A stretch of 64,000 bases of DNA, from the NCBI RefSeq assembly GCF_016019955.1, contig NZ_JAECRZ010000007.1:62001-126000 (forward strand), in the 5' to 3' direction. The notes under the pieces are model-generated. The model did not search any database and was not told the DNA's origin. It was given only the letters and a program-made list of their open reading frames with translations. How positions within the stretch are numbered: position 1 is the stretch's first letter; every line of letters begins with the position of its first letter. This DNA is from Thiosulfatihalobacter marinus (GTDB lineage: Bacteria > Pseudomonadota > Alphaproteobacteria > Rhodobacterales > Rhodobacteraceae). Positions 37,190 through 49,753 of the stretch are shown one piece after another. A program made the translations under genes and the position numbers.

Positions 37190-37744
37190 ATGAAGCGGGG
37201 CCTTGCGCTTGTCGTGATGCTGGTGTGGGCGTTGGCCGGGGCGGGCGGCGCGCAGCAGTTGGGCGTACCGGTGGCGCCAGTGCTGACAATCGACAGCGAG
37301 GCGCTGTTCGCGCGTTCGATGTTCGGTCAGCGGGTCACGCGCGAGATTGCGGCGGAGCAATCGATCCTGTTGGCGGAAAACCGCAAGATCGAGGCCGAGT
37401 TGAGCGCGGAAGAGCGCGTTCTGACGGAAAAGCGCAAGGCGATGTCAGCCGCGGATTTCCGGGCTGTCGCGGATGCGTTCGACGTACGGGTGGAAGAGAT
37501 TCGCACCCAGCAGGACAACAAATCGCGCGAGATCGCCCAGCGCCAGGAGCGGCAGCAGGCGCTGTTCATCCAGTCCGCGCGGCCGGTTCTGGCGGAATTG
37601 ATGCGCGAGTTCGGTGCCTCGGTCATTCTGGAGCAGCGTACGGTGCTGTTGTCCAACAAGGCGGTGGATGTGACAGAAGAGGCGATCCAGCGTCTGAACA
37701 CCGCGATCGGCGATGGCATGACGCTGGTACCAGAGCAACAATAG
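37190..37744 (+). CDS. Periplasmic chaperone Skp/OmpH
   Basis: 184 residues. Signal peptide [23 protein letters not shown], a short beta segment ([16 protein letters not shown]), a long charged coiled coil (about 60-140, [30 protein letters not shown] and [21 protein letters not shown]) and a C-terminal strand region ([22 protein letters not shown]). This is the trimeric jellyfish chaperone that carries unfolded porins to BamA. It follows bamA directly; in many bacteria lpxD comes next, but here fabZ does. Confidence 0.9.
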   Translation: MKRGLALVVMLVWALAGAGGAQQLGVPVAPVLTIDSEALFARSMFGQRVTREIAAEQSILLAENRKIEAELSAEERVLTEKRKAMSAADFRAVADAFDVRVEEIRTQQDNKSREIAQRQERQQALFIQSARPVLAELMREFGASVILEQRTVLLSNKAVDVTEEAIQRLNTAIGDGMTLVPEQQ

Positions 37745-37817
37745 CCGCGCTTGCCCAACCGCGCCGGTGTTGCTAGGGACAGGCGCATCAAATCATGACC
37801 AATGCGGGAGCCTGCGG

Positions 37818-38285
37818 ATGTCCAACGAACTGAAAAGCGCCGATATCGAACTGATCCAGCGGATTCTGCCGCACCGGTATCCGTTCCTGCTGGTTGACAA
37901 GGTGGTGGATATCGACGGCTATTCGGCTGCGCGCGGGATCAAGAATGTGACGTTCAACGAGCCGCATTTCCAGGGCCATTTTCCTTCGGCCCCGATCATG
38001 CCCGGCGTGACCATCGTTGAGGCGATGGCGCAGACGGCGGGTGTGATGCTGGGCGTCGGGTTCGATGTGGTGGATACCAATCTGCTGATCTATTTCATGT
38101 CGATTGACAAGTGCAAGTTCCGCCGCAAGGTGGTGCCGGGCGACGTGATGGAAATGCACGTTACCACGCTGCGTGGCAAACCGCGCGGCAAGCTGTTCAA
38201 GTTTCAGGGCGTGGCCACGGTTGAGGGCGACGTTGCGGCAGAGGCCGAATTCTCGGCCTATGTCGACTGGACACCAGGAGAGTGA
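37818..38285 (+). CDS. fabZ: 3-Hydroxyacyl-ACP dehydratase FabZ
   Basis: 155 residues. Hot-dog fold with [11 protein letters not shown] and the active-site segment [26 protein letters not shown] (His54, Glu68). Dehydrates 3-hydroxyacyl-ACP in fatty acid synthesis, competing with LpxA for 3-hydroxymyristoyl-ACP, which explains the shared operon. ATG 37818 gives the family start. lpxA begins 2 bp after its stop. Confidence 0.96.
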   Translation: MSNELKSADIELIQRILPHRYPFLLVDKVVDIDGYSAARGIKNVTFNEPHFQGHFPSAPIMPGVTIVEAMAQTAGVMLGVGFDVVDTNLLIYFMSIDKCKFRRKVVPGDVMEMHVTTLRGKPRGKLFKFQGVATVEGDVAAEAEFSAYVDWTPGE

Positions 38286-38287
38286 AC

Positions 38288-39070
38288 ATGGCCGATATTC
38301 ATCCCACTGCGATCATTGAAGAGGGCGCGCAGCTTGGCGAAGGCGTCAAGGTGGGCGCGTTTTGCGTGGTCGGACCCGGCGTTGTGCTGGGGGATCGGGT
38401 CGAACTGAAAAGCCATGTGGTTGTGACCGGCAATACCGAGGTGGGCGCGGATACGATCATCTTCCCGTTTGCCGTGATCGGCGAGATCCCGCAGGATCTG
38501 AAATTTGGCGGTGAAGAGACCCGGCTTGTGATCGGAGAGCGCAATCGCATCCGCGAGCATGTGACGATGAATTGCGGCACGCAGGGCGGTGGTGGCGTGA
38601 CCCGGATCGGCAATGACGGGCTGTTCATGGCGGGCGTGCATATTGCCCATGATGTGCAGATCGGGGACCGCGTGATCGTGGTGAACTCGGTTGGCGTGGC
38701 CGGGCATTGCGTGGTCGAGGATGATGTGATCATCGGCGGGCTGAGCGGGTTGCACCAGTGGGTGCGCGTGGGGCGCGGCGCCATTATCGGCGCCATGACG
38801 ATGGTGCCCAATGACGTGATCCCCTATGGGCTGGTCCAGGGGCCACGCGGTGTGCTGGATGGGCTGAACCTTGTCGGTCTGAAGCGGCGCGGCGTGTCGC
38901 GGGCCGATATCACCGCCCTGCGCGCGGCGTTCCAGATGCTGGCCCAGGGCGAAGGGCCCTTCATGGATCGCGCCCGCAGGCTGGGCGAGGAAACCGAGAG
39001 CGCCTATGTGGAAGAGATCGTCGCCTTCATCCTGGGCGATACGGATCGCAACTTCATGACTCCGGGCTGA
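38288..39070 (+). CDS. lpxA: UDP-N-acetylglucosamine O-acyltransferase
   Basis: 260 residues. First step of lipid A synthesis. Left-handed beta-helix hexapeptides from IHPTAIIEEGAQLGEGVKVGAFCVVGPGVVLG onward, and the catalytic His region GVHIAHDVQIGDRV. The C-terminal helical domain (RGVSRADITALRAAFQML) is intact. ATG 38288 follows CAGGAGAG; an in-frame GTG overlapping fabZ lies 6 bp earlier. Confidence 0.96.
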   Translation: MADIHPTAIIEEGAQLGEGVKVGAFCVVGPGVVLGDRVELKSHVVVTGNTEVGADTIIFPFAVIGEIPQDLKFGGEETRLVIGERNRIREHVTMNCGTQGGGGVTRIGNDGLFMAGVHIAHDVQIGDRVIVVNSVGVAGHCVVEDDVIIGGLSGLHQWVRVGRGAIIGAMTMVPNDVIPYGLVQGPRGVLDGLNLVGLKRRGVSRADITALRAAFQMLAQGEGPFMDRARRLGEETESAYVEEIVAFILGDTDRNFMTPG

Positions 39071-39073
39071 ACG

Positions 39074-39874
39074 ATGCAACGCTTGGCGATTCTGTCCGGC
39101 GGGGGGGCGTTGCCTGCGGCTTTGGCGGCGGCTTACCCGGAGGCGCTGCGCATCGTGTTTGACGATGTGCCCCACCAGATGCCCGCACCTGTAGAGCAAC
39201 ACAGCCTGAACCGGATGGGCGGGCTGTTCGATGCCTTGCGGGCGGGCGGGGCGAGTGACCTGGTGCTGGCCGGGGCGATGGGGCGTCCGGCGCTGAACCC
39301 GGCCGAGTTCGATGCAGGCATGATGGCGATTGCGCCGCGCCTGCTGCCGGCCATGCAGAGCGGGGATGATGGCATCCTGCGCCTGATGATCGCCGTGTTC
39401 GAGGAACAGGGGTTTTGCGTGCGCGGCGCGCATGAGTTGCTGCCGGAGCTGACCGTGCCCGAGGGGCTGTTTGGCGGTCCTGTGCCAACGGATGCGGCGC
39501 TCGCAGATGCGTCGCGGGCGTTTGACATTCTGCTGGCGCTGTCGCCGCTGGATGTGGGACAGGGCGCGGTGGTGTCCGCCGGGCTGTGCCTGGGGGTGGA
39601 AACCTTGCAGGGCACCGATGCGATGCTGCGGTTCGTGGGCGAAACGCCCGAAGCGCTGCGCCGGGGCCGGGGTGTTCTGGTGAAGGCGCCCAAGCGGGGG
39701 CAGGATTTGCGGGTGGACATGCCCGCCATTGGCCCGGACACGGTGCGCAACGCCGCCGCCGCCGGGCTGGAGGGGATTGTGGTTTCGGCGGGCAGGGTTC
39801 TGTTGTTGCAGGCCGACGAAACGCGCCGGGCATTGGACGAGACCGGTTTGTTCCTTTTGGGCCGCGTGCTGTGA
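39074..39874 (+). CDS. lpxI: UDP-2,3-diacylglucosamine pyrophosphatase LpxI
   Basis: 266 residues, DUF1009/LpxI family, which in alphaproteobacteria replaces LpxH and hydrolyses UDP-diacyl-GlcN to lipid X. Motifs: LAILSGGGALPAALAAA, RMGGLFDALRAGGASDLVLAGAMGRPAL, GDDGILRLMIAVFEEQGFCVRGAHELLPEL, DVGQGAVVSAGLCLGVETLQGTDAML and a late VDMPAIGPDTVRNAAAAGLEGI. It sits between lpxA and lpxB, and its TGA overlaps the lpxB ATG. Confidence 0.95.
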   Translation: MQRLAILSGGGALPAALAAAYPEALRIVFDDVPHQMPAPVEQHSLNRMGGLFDALRAGGASDLVLAGAMGRPALNPAEFDAGMMAIAPRLLPAMQSGDDGILRLMIAVFEEQGFCVRGAHELLPELTVPEGLFGGPVPTDAALADASRAFDILLALSPLDVGQGAVVSAGLCLGVETLQGTDAMLRFVGETPEALRRGRGVLVKAPKRGQDLRVDMPAIGPDTVRNAAAAGLEGIVVSAGRVLLLQADETRRALDETGLFLLGRVL

Positions 39875-41037
39875 TGAAGGTGTTTCTGGTCGCCGGGGAA
39901 ATGTCGGGCGACAAGCTGGGCGGCGCGCTGATGGCGGGGCTGAAACAGTTGGTGCCCGAGGTGTCCTTCGAGGGGATCGGCGGGCCGGCGATGCAGGCGC
40001 AGGGGCTGGACAGCCTGTTTGCGATGGACGAGCTGAGCGTCATGGGCATTGCCGAGGTGCTGCCCAGGTATCGCCACCTCAAACGCCGGATCGCACAGAC
40101 TGCCGAGGCCGTGGTCGCGGCCAGGCCCGACGTGTTGATCACCATCGACAGCCCTGATTTTTCGCTGCGCGTGGCAAAGATCGTCAAGGCCCGCAGCGAT
40201 ATTCGCACCGTGCATTACGTCGCCCCCACAGTCTGGGCCTGGCGCGCGGGGCGGGCCGGCAAGATGGCGAAGATGATCGACCAGGTTCTGGCGCTGTTGC
40301 CATTTGAGCCGCCCTATATGGAAGCTGCCGGAATGCGCTGTGATTTCGTGGGGCATCCGGTGGTGGCCGATCCGGTTGCGAACGATGCCGAGGTTTTGGA
40401 ACTGCGCGAAACCAACGGGCTGGGCGATGCGCCGCTTTTGCTGGCATTGCCGGGATCCCGCCGGGGCGAGGTGTCGCGGCTGGGGCCGGTCTTTGGCCAG
40501 ACACTGGCGAATGTGCTGAAAGCGCGGCCCGATCTGAAGGTGGTGCTGCCGACAACCGCCTCGGTCGCGGGGCTGGTCAGGGAAACCGTGCGCGACTGGC
40601 CCCTGGAGGTGGTGGTGCTCGACCCGCGAGACAAGAGCCCCGAGGTGGCGGCGCGGGAAAAACGTGCGGCGTTCCGGGCGGCGGATGTGGCGCTGGCGGC
40701 GTCCGGCACGGTGTCGCTGGAACTGGCGGCGGCGGGAACGCCGATGGTGATTGCCTACGATCTGAACTGGCTGACGCGCAAGATTGCCGGGATGATGCTG
40801 AAGGTGGATACGTTCACGCTGGTCAACCTGATCAGCGGGACACGGGTGGTGCCGGAGCTGATCGCGGAAAACTGTCGCCCGGACCTGATCGCGCCGGCGG
40901 TTCTGGACGTGCTGGAAAACCCCGGTGAACAGGCCGCCGCCATGGCCGAGACCATGCAGGCGCTGGGGCTGGGTGGCGAGGCGCCGGGACTGCGCGCCGC
41001 GCGCGCGGTGCTGGACGGGTTGGGGAGGCGCGCGTGA
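39874..41037 (+). CDS. lpxB: Lipid-A-disaccharide synthase
   Basis: 387 residues, GT19 glycosyltransferase that joins lipid X with UDP-diacylglucosamine. Motifs: VFLVAGEMSGDKLGGALM, FEGIGGPAMQAQGL, SVMGIAEVLPR, VHYVAPTVWAWRAGRAGKM, CDFVGHPVV, LLALPGSRRGEV and AASGTVSLELAAAGTPMVIAY. The start ATG shares a base with the lpxI stop (TGATG). The end overlaps the next gene by GTGA. Confidence 0.96.
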   Translation: MKVFLVAGEMSGDKLGGALMAGLKQLVPEVSFEGIGGPAMQAQGLDSLFAMDELSVMGIAEVLPRYRHLKRRIAQTAEAVVAARPDVLITIDSPDFSLRVAKIVKARSDIRTVHYVAPTVWAWRAGRAGKMAKMIDQVLALLPFEPPYMEAAGMRCDFVGHPVVADPVANDAEVLELRETNGLGDAPLLLALPGSRRGEVSRLGPVFGQTLANVLKARPDLKVVLPTTASVAGLVRETVRDWPLEVVVLDPRDKSPEVAAREKRAAFRAADVALAASGTVSLELAAAGTPMVIAYDLNWLTRKIAGMMLKVDTFTLVNLISGTRVVPELIAENCRPDLIAPAVLDVLENPGEQAAAMAETMQALGLGGEAPGLRAARAVLDGLGRRA

Positions 41038-41588
41038 GCGTGTTGCTGTATGGCATGTCGGCGGCGCTGGCGCTGGTGATGACCAATCTCGACAATCTGG
41101 CGCTGATGGTGGCGCTGTTGGCGCGGCTGCCCGCGCGCAAGGTGGCCGGGGCCTATGCGCTGGCGTTGGGGATCATTCTGATCCTGGCGCTTCTGGTGGC
41201 CGAAGGTGCCCAGGCGTTTCCGCGCTATGTGGGGTATCTGGGCGTCGTGCCGATTCTGTTGGGCCTGCGAGAGCTGTTGCGCCGCCATGGGGAGGCACCC
41301 GCAACCGCAGAACGGCCCTCGACCTTTGTGGCGCTGGTGTTGACCTTCCTGAGCGTATCGACCGACAGCCTCTCGGTGCTGGCCCCGTTGTTGGCGGACG
41401 CTGCGCCGGGGTATCGGTTTGCCGGGCTTTACGGCGCGGTTGCCGCCGGGAGCGCGCTTGTTCTGGCCGGACTGAGTGCCTCGGGGCTTTCGGCGCGGTT
41501 GGGTGCCGTATTAGAGCGGCTGGCGCCGTTCGTGATGATCGCGGTGGGAATCTACGTCCTGCTGAACACGGCGACGGATTCGGTTTAG
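41034..41588 (+). CDS. CadD-like/LysE-superfamily membrane protein
   Basis: 184 residues, about six hydrophobic helices. The first has [19 protein letters not shown], where the conserved NLDN motif resembles the TNxDN signature of CadD-type cadmium-resistance and related LysE-superfamily transporters. A second copy-like half begins [20 protein letters not shown]. It starts with GTG overlapping the lpxB stop and ends with a 4-nt convergent overlap with mnmA. The transported ion or metabolite is unknown; its place after lpxB is probably incidental. Confidence 0.65.
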   Translation: MSVLLYGMSAALALVMTNLDNLALMVALLARLPARKVAGAYALALGIILILALLVAEGAQAFPRYVGYLGVVPILLGLRELLRRHGEAPATAERPSTFVALVLTFLSVSTDSLSVLAPLLADAAPGYRFAGLYGAVAAGSALVLAGLSASGLSARLGAVLERLAPFVMIAVGIYVLLNTATDSV

Positions 41589-42730
41589 GCGCCTTTCCAG
41601 ATCCAGCCGCCACCGAAAATGCGGCTGCCTTCGGATTCGTAAAACACGCAAGCCTGTCCGGGAGATACGCCCTCCTCGGGGGTCAGCAATTCGACCATGG
41701 CCGTATCCGGCCCCGTGGGGCGCACGATCGCCTCGCGTGGGGGGCGGGTGGAGCGGACCTTGACCGAGAGGTGCCATTCGCGGCGCGAGTTGAACGGATC
41801 GTCGCCCAGCCAGTTGATTTCGCGTACCGGGATCTGGCGGGTGGCCAGCATGTTTTTGGGGCCGACGACCACTTGTTTTGCGTCGACATCCAGTTTGACC
41901 ACGTAGAGCGGTTCGGTCAGGCCGCCGATCCCGAGGCCCCGGCGCTGACCGATCGTGTAATGGATCACGCCGTCATGCGTGCCGCGCACATTTCCCAGAT
42001 GATCGACAATCTCGCCCGGTTCGGCAGCGCCGGGGCGCAGTTTCTCGATCACGCTGGCGTAATCCCCGTTGGGCACGAAACAGATGTCCTGGCTGTCGGG
42101 CTTGTCGGCCACGGCCAGGCCATATTCGGCGGCCAGCGCGCGGGTGGCGTCTTTGTTGGGCAAGTGTCCAAGCGGAAAGCGCAGGTACTCAAGCTGTTCC
42201 CGGGTGGTCGAAAACAGGAAATAGGACTGGTCGCGGCGGGGATCGGCGGCGCTGTGCAGTTCCGGCCCGTTTGCGCCGATCTTGCGCTGGATGTAGTGGC
42301 CGGTGGCCATACAGTCGGCCTCCAGATCGCGGGCGGTTTCCAACAGGTCCTTGAACTTTACCCGCTCGTTGCAGCGGATGCAGGGCACGGGTGTGGCCCC
42401 GGCAAGATAGCTGTCGGCGAATTCATCGATCACCGCATCCTGGAAGATGTTTTCGTAGTCCAGTACGTAATGGGGAAATCCCTTTTCCTCGGCCACGCGG
42501 CGGGCGTCGTGGATGTCGATCCCCGCGCAACAGGCGCCTTTCTTGGCCAGGGCGGCGCCGTGGTCATAAAGCTGGAGCGTCACGCCCACCACGTCATAGC
42601 CTTCGTCGGCAAGCCGCGCGGCCACGACCGACGAATCCACGCCCCCCGACATGGCCACCACCACGCGGGTTTCAGACGGGGGTTTTGCAAACCCAAGCGA
42701 GTTGAGTTTGGGGTCGGCATCAAGGGCCAT
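41585..42730 (-). CDS. mnmA: tRNA-specific 2-thiouridylase
   Basis: 381 residues. Thiolates U34 of tRNA-Lys, -Glu and -Gln. PP-loop [17 protein letters not shown]; catalytic cysteines in [14 protein letters not shown] (first) and [13 protein letters not shown] (second); also [25 protein letters not shown] and the C-terminal barrel (IRGxxxYxxYT-like [11 protein letters not shown]). Divergent from sciP across about 120 bp. Confidence 0.96.
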   Translation of the reverse strand: MALDADPKLNSLGFAKPPSETRVVVAMSGGVDSSVVAARLADEGYDVVGVTLQLYDHGAALAKKGACCAGIDIHDARRVAEEKGFPHYVLDYENIFQDAVIDEFADSYLAGATPVPCIRCNERVKFKDLLETARDLEADCMATGHYIQRKIGANGPELHSAADPRRDQSYFLFSTTREQLEYLRFPLGHLPNKDATRALAAEYGLAVADKPDSQDICFVPNGDYASVIEKLRPGAAEPGEIVDHLGNVRGTHDGVIHYTIGQRRGLGIGGLTEPLYVVKLDVDAKQVVVGPKNMLATRQIPVREINWLGDDPFNSRREWHLSVKVRSTRPPREAIVRPTGPDTAMVELLTPEEGVSPGQACVFYESEGSRIFGGGWIWKGA

Positions 42731-42850
42731 GCGAATCTCCGATCAGAAGTCGACGAGAATATAGGAAAATCCTAATTACTCTCAAGCCCCGGTTTCATGG
42801 CTCGTTAAGCGGTTTCGCCCAGCATGTCCGAAGCTGCAAGGATGATAACG

Positions 42851-43129
42851 ATGTTTCTGAAGAAAGTGGATGGGCCGCGTTGCGTGACACTGGCCGATGG
42901 CAAGGTGATGAGCCAGGCGGATCTGCCCCCGCCAGATACGCGGCGTTGGGTCGCGTCGCGCAAGGCGGCGGTGGTGCGCGGGGTGGCCTATGGGCTGATC
43001 AGCCGTGAAGAGGCGCTGGAGCGATACGGGCTGAGTGACGAGGAGTTCAGCGAGTGGGTGAATGCCGTTTCGCAACATGGAATCGATGCACTTAAAGCGA
43101 CAACCATACAGCGCTATAGACAACCATAG
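42851..43129 (+). CDS. sciP: CtrA inhibitor SciP (DUF1153)
   Basis: 92 residues. The helix-turn-helix family DUF1153 is clear: VMSQADLPPPDTRRWVASRKAAVVRGVAYGLISREEALERYGLSDEEFSEWVNAVSQHGI and ATTIQRYR. In Caulobacter SciP binds CtrA and stops it recruiting RNA polymerase. ATG 42851 is preferred because AAGGA lies 8-13 bp upstream; ATG 42824 would add nine residues. ctrA follows 93 bp downstream in the same direction, which supports the assignment. Confidence 0.92.
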   Translation: MFLKKVDGPRCVTLADGKVMSQADLPPPDTRRWVASRKAAVVRGVAYGLISREEALERYGLSDEEFSEWVNAVSQHGIDALKATTIQRYRQP

Positions 43130-43165
43130 GGGGAAGCCGCTAGTTTTGTCGTAGCAGTAACCCGA

Positions 43166-43192
43166 GGTTAACCTTTTTTGTTCACGGTTAAT
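43166..43192 (+). promoter_or_regulatory. GGTTAA half sites upstream of ctrA
   Basis: GGTTAACC (43166-43173) and GGTTAATT (43186-43193) lie 30-57 bp above the ctrA start. TTAA starts are 20 bp apart, not the 11 bp of a full TTAA-N7-TTAA box, so autoregulation is only suggested. Confidence 0.3.
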
Positions 43193-43222
43193 TCCAACGA
43201 CGCCCTATGCGAGGAAAGAAAT

Positions 43223-43942
43223 ATGCGTGTGCTTTTGGTTGAGGATGATCCCACCACCTCGAAGAGCATCGAGTTGATGCTGACCCATGCCAACCTGAAT
43301 GTTTATGCCACCGACCTGGGGGAAGAGGGGATCGATCTTGCCAAGCTCTATGACTACGATCTGATCCTGCTGGATCTGGGCCTGCCCGACATGAACGGGC
43401 ACGAGGTGCTGCGTCAGTTGCGGGTGGCCAGGGTGGATACGCCAATTCTGATCCTGTCGGGCGCGGATGACACGGAAAGCAAGCTGAAGGGATTTGGATT
43501 TGGCGCGGATGATTACCTGACCAAACCGTTTCATCGTGACGAGTTGGTGGCGCGGATCCATGCCATTATCCGCCGCTCCAAGGGGCATTCCCAATCCATC
43601 ATCCGTACCGGGCGCATTGCCGTGAACCTTGATGCCAAGACGGTGGATGTCGATGGCAAATCGGTTCATCTGACCGGCAAGGAATATCAGATGCTGGAAC
43701 TGTTGAGCCTGCGCAAGGGCACGACGCTGACCAAGGAAATGTTCCTGAACCACCTGTATGGTGGCATGGACGAGCCCGAACTCAAGATCATCGACGTGTT
43801 TATCTGCAAGCTGCGCAAAAAGCTGAGCGAAGCGACCGATGGTGCCAATTACATCGAAACGGTATGGGGGCGCGGCTATGTGCTGCGCGACCCCGAACCG
43901 GACAGCATCAGCGAAGAAGAGCAGATGGCCCTGCGCGCCTGA
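43223..43942 (+). CDS. ctrA: Cell-cycle response regulator CtrA
   Basis: 239 residues. The receiver domain has D51 ([14 protein letters not shown]) with the acidic DD at 8-9 and Lys in [12 protein letters not shown]. The OmpR-type winged helix contains [53 protein letters not shown], nearly identical to Caulobacter CtrA. In roseobacters CtrA controls motility, gene transfer agents and cell differentiation. GAGGAAAG precedes the ATG. GGTTAA half sites lie upstream. No CckA or ChpT gene is in the window. Confidence 0.96.
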   Translation: MRVLLVEDDPTTSKSIELMLTHANLNVYATDLGEEGIDLAKLYDYDLILLDLGLPDMNGHEVLRQLRVARVDTPILILSGADDTESKLKGFGFGADDYLTKPFHRDELVARIHAIIRRSKGHSQSIIRTGRIAVNLDAKTVDVDGKSVHLTGKEYQMLELLSLRKGTTLTKEMFLNHLYGGMDEPELKIIDVFICKLRKKLSEATDGANYIETVWGRGYVLRDPEPDSISEEEQMALRA

Positions 43943-44011
43943 ACGGCGACGCACGGTCTGAACCATCCCGGCTCTGGACGCCGCGCCCCGCCCCGCCTAT
44001 CACTTGTCTGA

Positions 44012-48399
<4,388 letters not shown>

Positions 48400-48415
48400 C
48401 CCGCTAATTCCCCGA

Positions 48416-48445
48416 ATGTTCTCAAATGTTCTCAAATGTTCTCAA
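48416..48445. repeat. Three tandem decamers ATGTTCTCAA
   Basis: Perfect copies at 48416-48425, 48426-48435 and 48436-48445, starting 17 bp after the recG stop. The GTTC cores at 48418, 48428, 48438 and 48449 are spaced 10, 10 and 11 bp. Only the last pair has the N7 spacing of a LexA box. Confidence 0.85.
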
Positions 48446-48452
48446 AAAGTTC
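48438..48452 (+). promoter_or_regulatory. LexA-type SOS box GTTC-N7-GTTC
   Basis: GTTCTCAAAAAGTTC matches the direct-repeat LexA site known from Rhodobacter and other alphaproteobacteria (GTTCN7GTTC). It lies 65 bp above the 40-residue ORF, the only gene on that strand before a strong terminator. A chance match is expected about once or twice per 64 kb, so location and the flanking decamers carry the argument. Confidence 0.6.
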
Positions 48453-48517
48453 TTTACAGAGCGTTAAGGATATGAGAACAAAGTGGCAACAAGATAAACG
48501 AGAGCAGGAGCAGCCCG

Positions 48518-48640
48518 ATGATGTATCAGATCAAAACCGTGATCCGCAATTCACGCGCCACGCTGATTCAAGACGCTGTTGGCGGGGTTGCTGTTGTTGT
48601 CATGATGGTTGTGGCGCTGCACGTGCCCGGCTTTGTCTGA
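48518..48640 (+). CDS. Small membrane protein (40 aa), candidate SOS-induced gene
   Basis: 40 residues: a basic amphipathic start MMYQIKTVIRNSRATLIQDA, one hydrophobic helix (VGGVAVVVMMVVALHV), and the tail PGFV. AGGAG (48506-48510) lies 7 nt before the first ATG; the next codon is also ATG. An alphaproteobacterial LexA-type box lies upstream and a structured region plus terminator lies downstream. By analogy, Caulobacter SidA is a 29-residue SOS-induced membrane inhibitor of division; no sequence identity is claimed. Function is unknown. Confidence 0.65.
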   Translation: MMYQIKTVIRNSRATLIQDAVGGVAVVVMMVVALHVPGFV

Positions 48641-48796
48641 ATTTCTGCCTGCGGCCTTTACGCCGGTCCATCCTCCGCATCCTGTCCCCATTTGTTGATG
48701 CGGTTCGACTGACACTGCCTGTCCCAAGTCCCGAAGGGTTCTGCCTCAATTCCCCTTCAGGGATGGACCGGGTCCCACGTAAAGACGCAATGACTG
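48641..48796 (+). ncRNA. Structured RNA candidate or structured 3' UTR
   Basis: An 11-nt perfect long-range pair, CCGGTCCATCC (48663-48673) with GGATGGACCGG (48761-48771), encloses 87 nt. Inside it CCGCATC pairs with GATGCGG (48675-48681 and 48697-48703), and a short CCC-GAA-GGG hairpin follows near 48730. The interval ends in a strong terminator and has no credible protein frame. It did not show the conserved 4.5S, 6S, tmRNA or RNase P sequence elements I know. It may be the 3' UTR of the 40-aa gene or a separate sRNA. Confidence 0.45.
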
Positions 48797-48832
48797 CCGC
48801 CGCCTCTCGCATGAGAGTGCGGCGGTTTTTTT
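48797..48832 (+). terminator. Strong intrinsic terminator
   Basis: CCGCCGC-CTCTC and GAGAG-TGCGGCGG form a stem of about 12 bp with a GCAT loop, followed by a run of seven T. It ends the short locus that begins at the LexA-type box, 40 bp before the convergent IscU-like gene ends. Confidence 0.9.
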
Positions 48833-48872
48833 ATGCTGTCCGGGTTATGATGTGGTTAACCGGGCGGGCCGG

Positions 48873-49325
48873 TCAGGCACAGTTGGCCTGTTCTGCGCGT
48901 TCCATCGCCTCGGCCGTGGCTTCCAGCGACAGCAGGATCGATGCATGGCGGTTCTTGTAATCGCGCGCCGGGCGCAGCACCTGGAGCCCGTCAAAGGGGG
49001 CGGCTGGGGCCGGCCCGTCCTGTTTGAGCATGGCCTTGAGCGCGTCGCGCGCGGTTTCGATTTCCTCGCGATTTCGGCCGATCACATTGGCACCCACCAC
49101 GGCGGCGGCGGCCTGTCCAAGGGCACAGGCCTTAACGTCTTGCCCGAATTCCGTAACCCGCCCGTCCCGCACGACGATATCCACCGTGACCGTAGAGCCG
49201 CAAAGCGGCGAGCGTTTCTTGACGGTCGCGTCAGGGGAGGTCAGCCGGTCGGTATGGGGAATCGCGGCGGCGAGTTGCAGGATTTGTCCCGAATAAAGCT
49301 TGATCAGGTCGTTGTCGCCGGACAT
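48873..49325 (-). CDS. Iron-sulfur scaffold-like protein (IscU/NifU N-terminal family)
   Basis: 150 residues. The IscU-like pattern is SPLCGSTVTVDIVVRDGRVTEFGQDVKACALGQAAAAVVGANVIG: the Asp after the first Cys of IscU is not obvious, but the LCG and ACALG cysteines match cluster-ligand positions. A last Cys is the penultimate residue (EQANCA). The start at 49325 follows AAAGGAA. It is divergent from hisI across 67 bp. Roseobacters keep this stand-alone form; whether it truly builds Fe-S clusters is unproven. Confidence 0.8.
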   Translation of the reverse strand: MSGDNDLIKLYSGQILQLAAAIPHTDRLTSPDATVKKRSPLCGSTVTVDIVVRDGRVTEFGQDVKACALGQAAAAVVGANVIGRNREEIETARDALKAMLKQDGPAPAAPFDGLQVLRPARDYKNRHASILLSLEATAEAMERAEQANCA

Positions 49326-49392
49326 CGCGGTTTCCTTTGTTGCCTGATTCCTAGATAGAGGGCAAAAGCCGCGATGCAAAGGGGACAATGGT

Positions 49393-49749
49393 ATGGGATT
49401 TGATCCAAAGTCACTGACCTATAACGAGGCCGGGCTGATCCCGGCGATTGCGCAGGACGCTGAAAGCGGCGAAATCCTGATGATGGCCTGGATGAATGCC
49501 GAGGCGGTGACGCGCACGCTGCAAACCGGGCGCGTGACCTATTGGAGCCGCTCGCGTCAGGCGTTCTGGATCAAGGGCGAAAGCTCGGGCCATGTGCAAA
49601 GCCTGGTGGATCTGCGCGTTGATTGTGATCGCGACTGTATTCTGGTGACGGTGAACCAGACCGGTCCGGCCTGCCACACCAACCGGCGCAGCTGTTTTTT
49701 CACGGCGGTGCGCGCGGGGGACGAGGTGGAACTGATGCAGCCGGAATGA
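49393..49749 (+). CDS. hisI: Phosphoribosyl-AMP cyclohydrolase
   Basis: 118 residues, the unfused HisI form. Third step of histidine synthesis. Metal-binding motifs are VDCDRDCILVTV and ACHTNRRSCFF; the substrate region is MMAWMNAEAVTRTLQTGRVTYWSRSRQAFWIKGESSGHVQ. The hisE part is not fused. It ends 4 bp from the convergent moeA. Confidence 0.96.
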   Translation: MGFDPKSLTYNEAGLIPAIAQDAESGEILMMAWMNAEAVTRTLQTGRVTYWSRSRQAFWIKGESSGHVQSLVDLRVDCDRDCILVTVNQTGPACHTNRRSCFFTAVRAGDEVELMQPE

Positions 49750-49753
49750 CGGC

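Noticed and set aside
43166-43192. A full CtrA box upstream of ctrA
   Set aside because: The two TTAA elements are 20 bp apart instead of 11, so only half sites are reported at low confidence.
48416-48452. Tandem decamers considered as a CRISPR remnant or iteron origin
   Set aside because: There are no spacers, units are only 10 bp, no cas or rep gene is near, and the last pair fits a LexA box.
48641-48832. Assignment of the structured interval to 6S RNA or 4.5S RNA
   Set aside because: The gene context is wrong for 6S (no ygfA/zapA neighbours), and the conserved GGAA-containing SRP loop is absent. Left as an unnamed candidate.
48436-48960. Forward frame of 174 residues through the post-recG locus
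   Set aside because: Its start lies within the decamers, it runs through the terminator hairpin and into the antisense of the IscU-like gene, and its sequence looks non-coding; the 40-aa frame is better supported.
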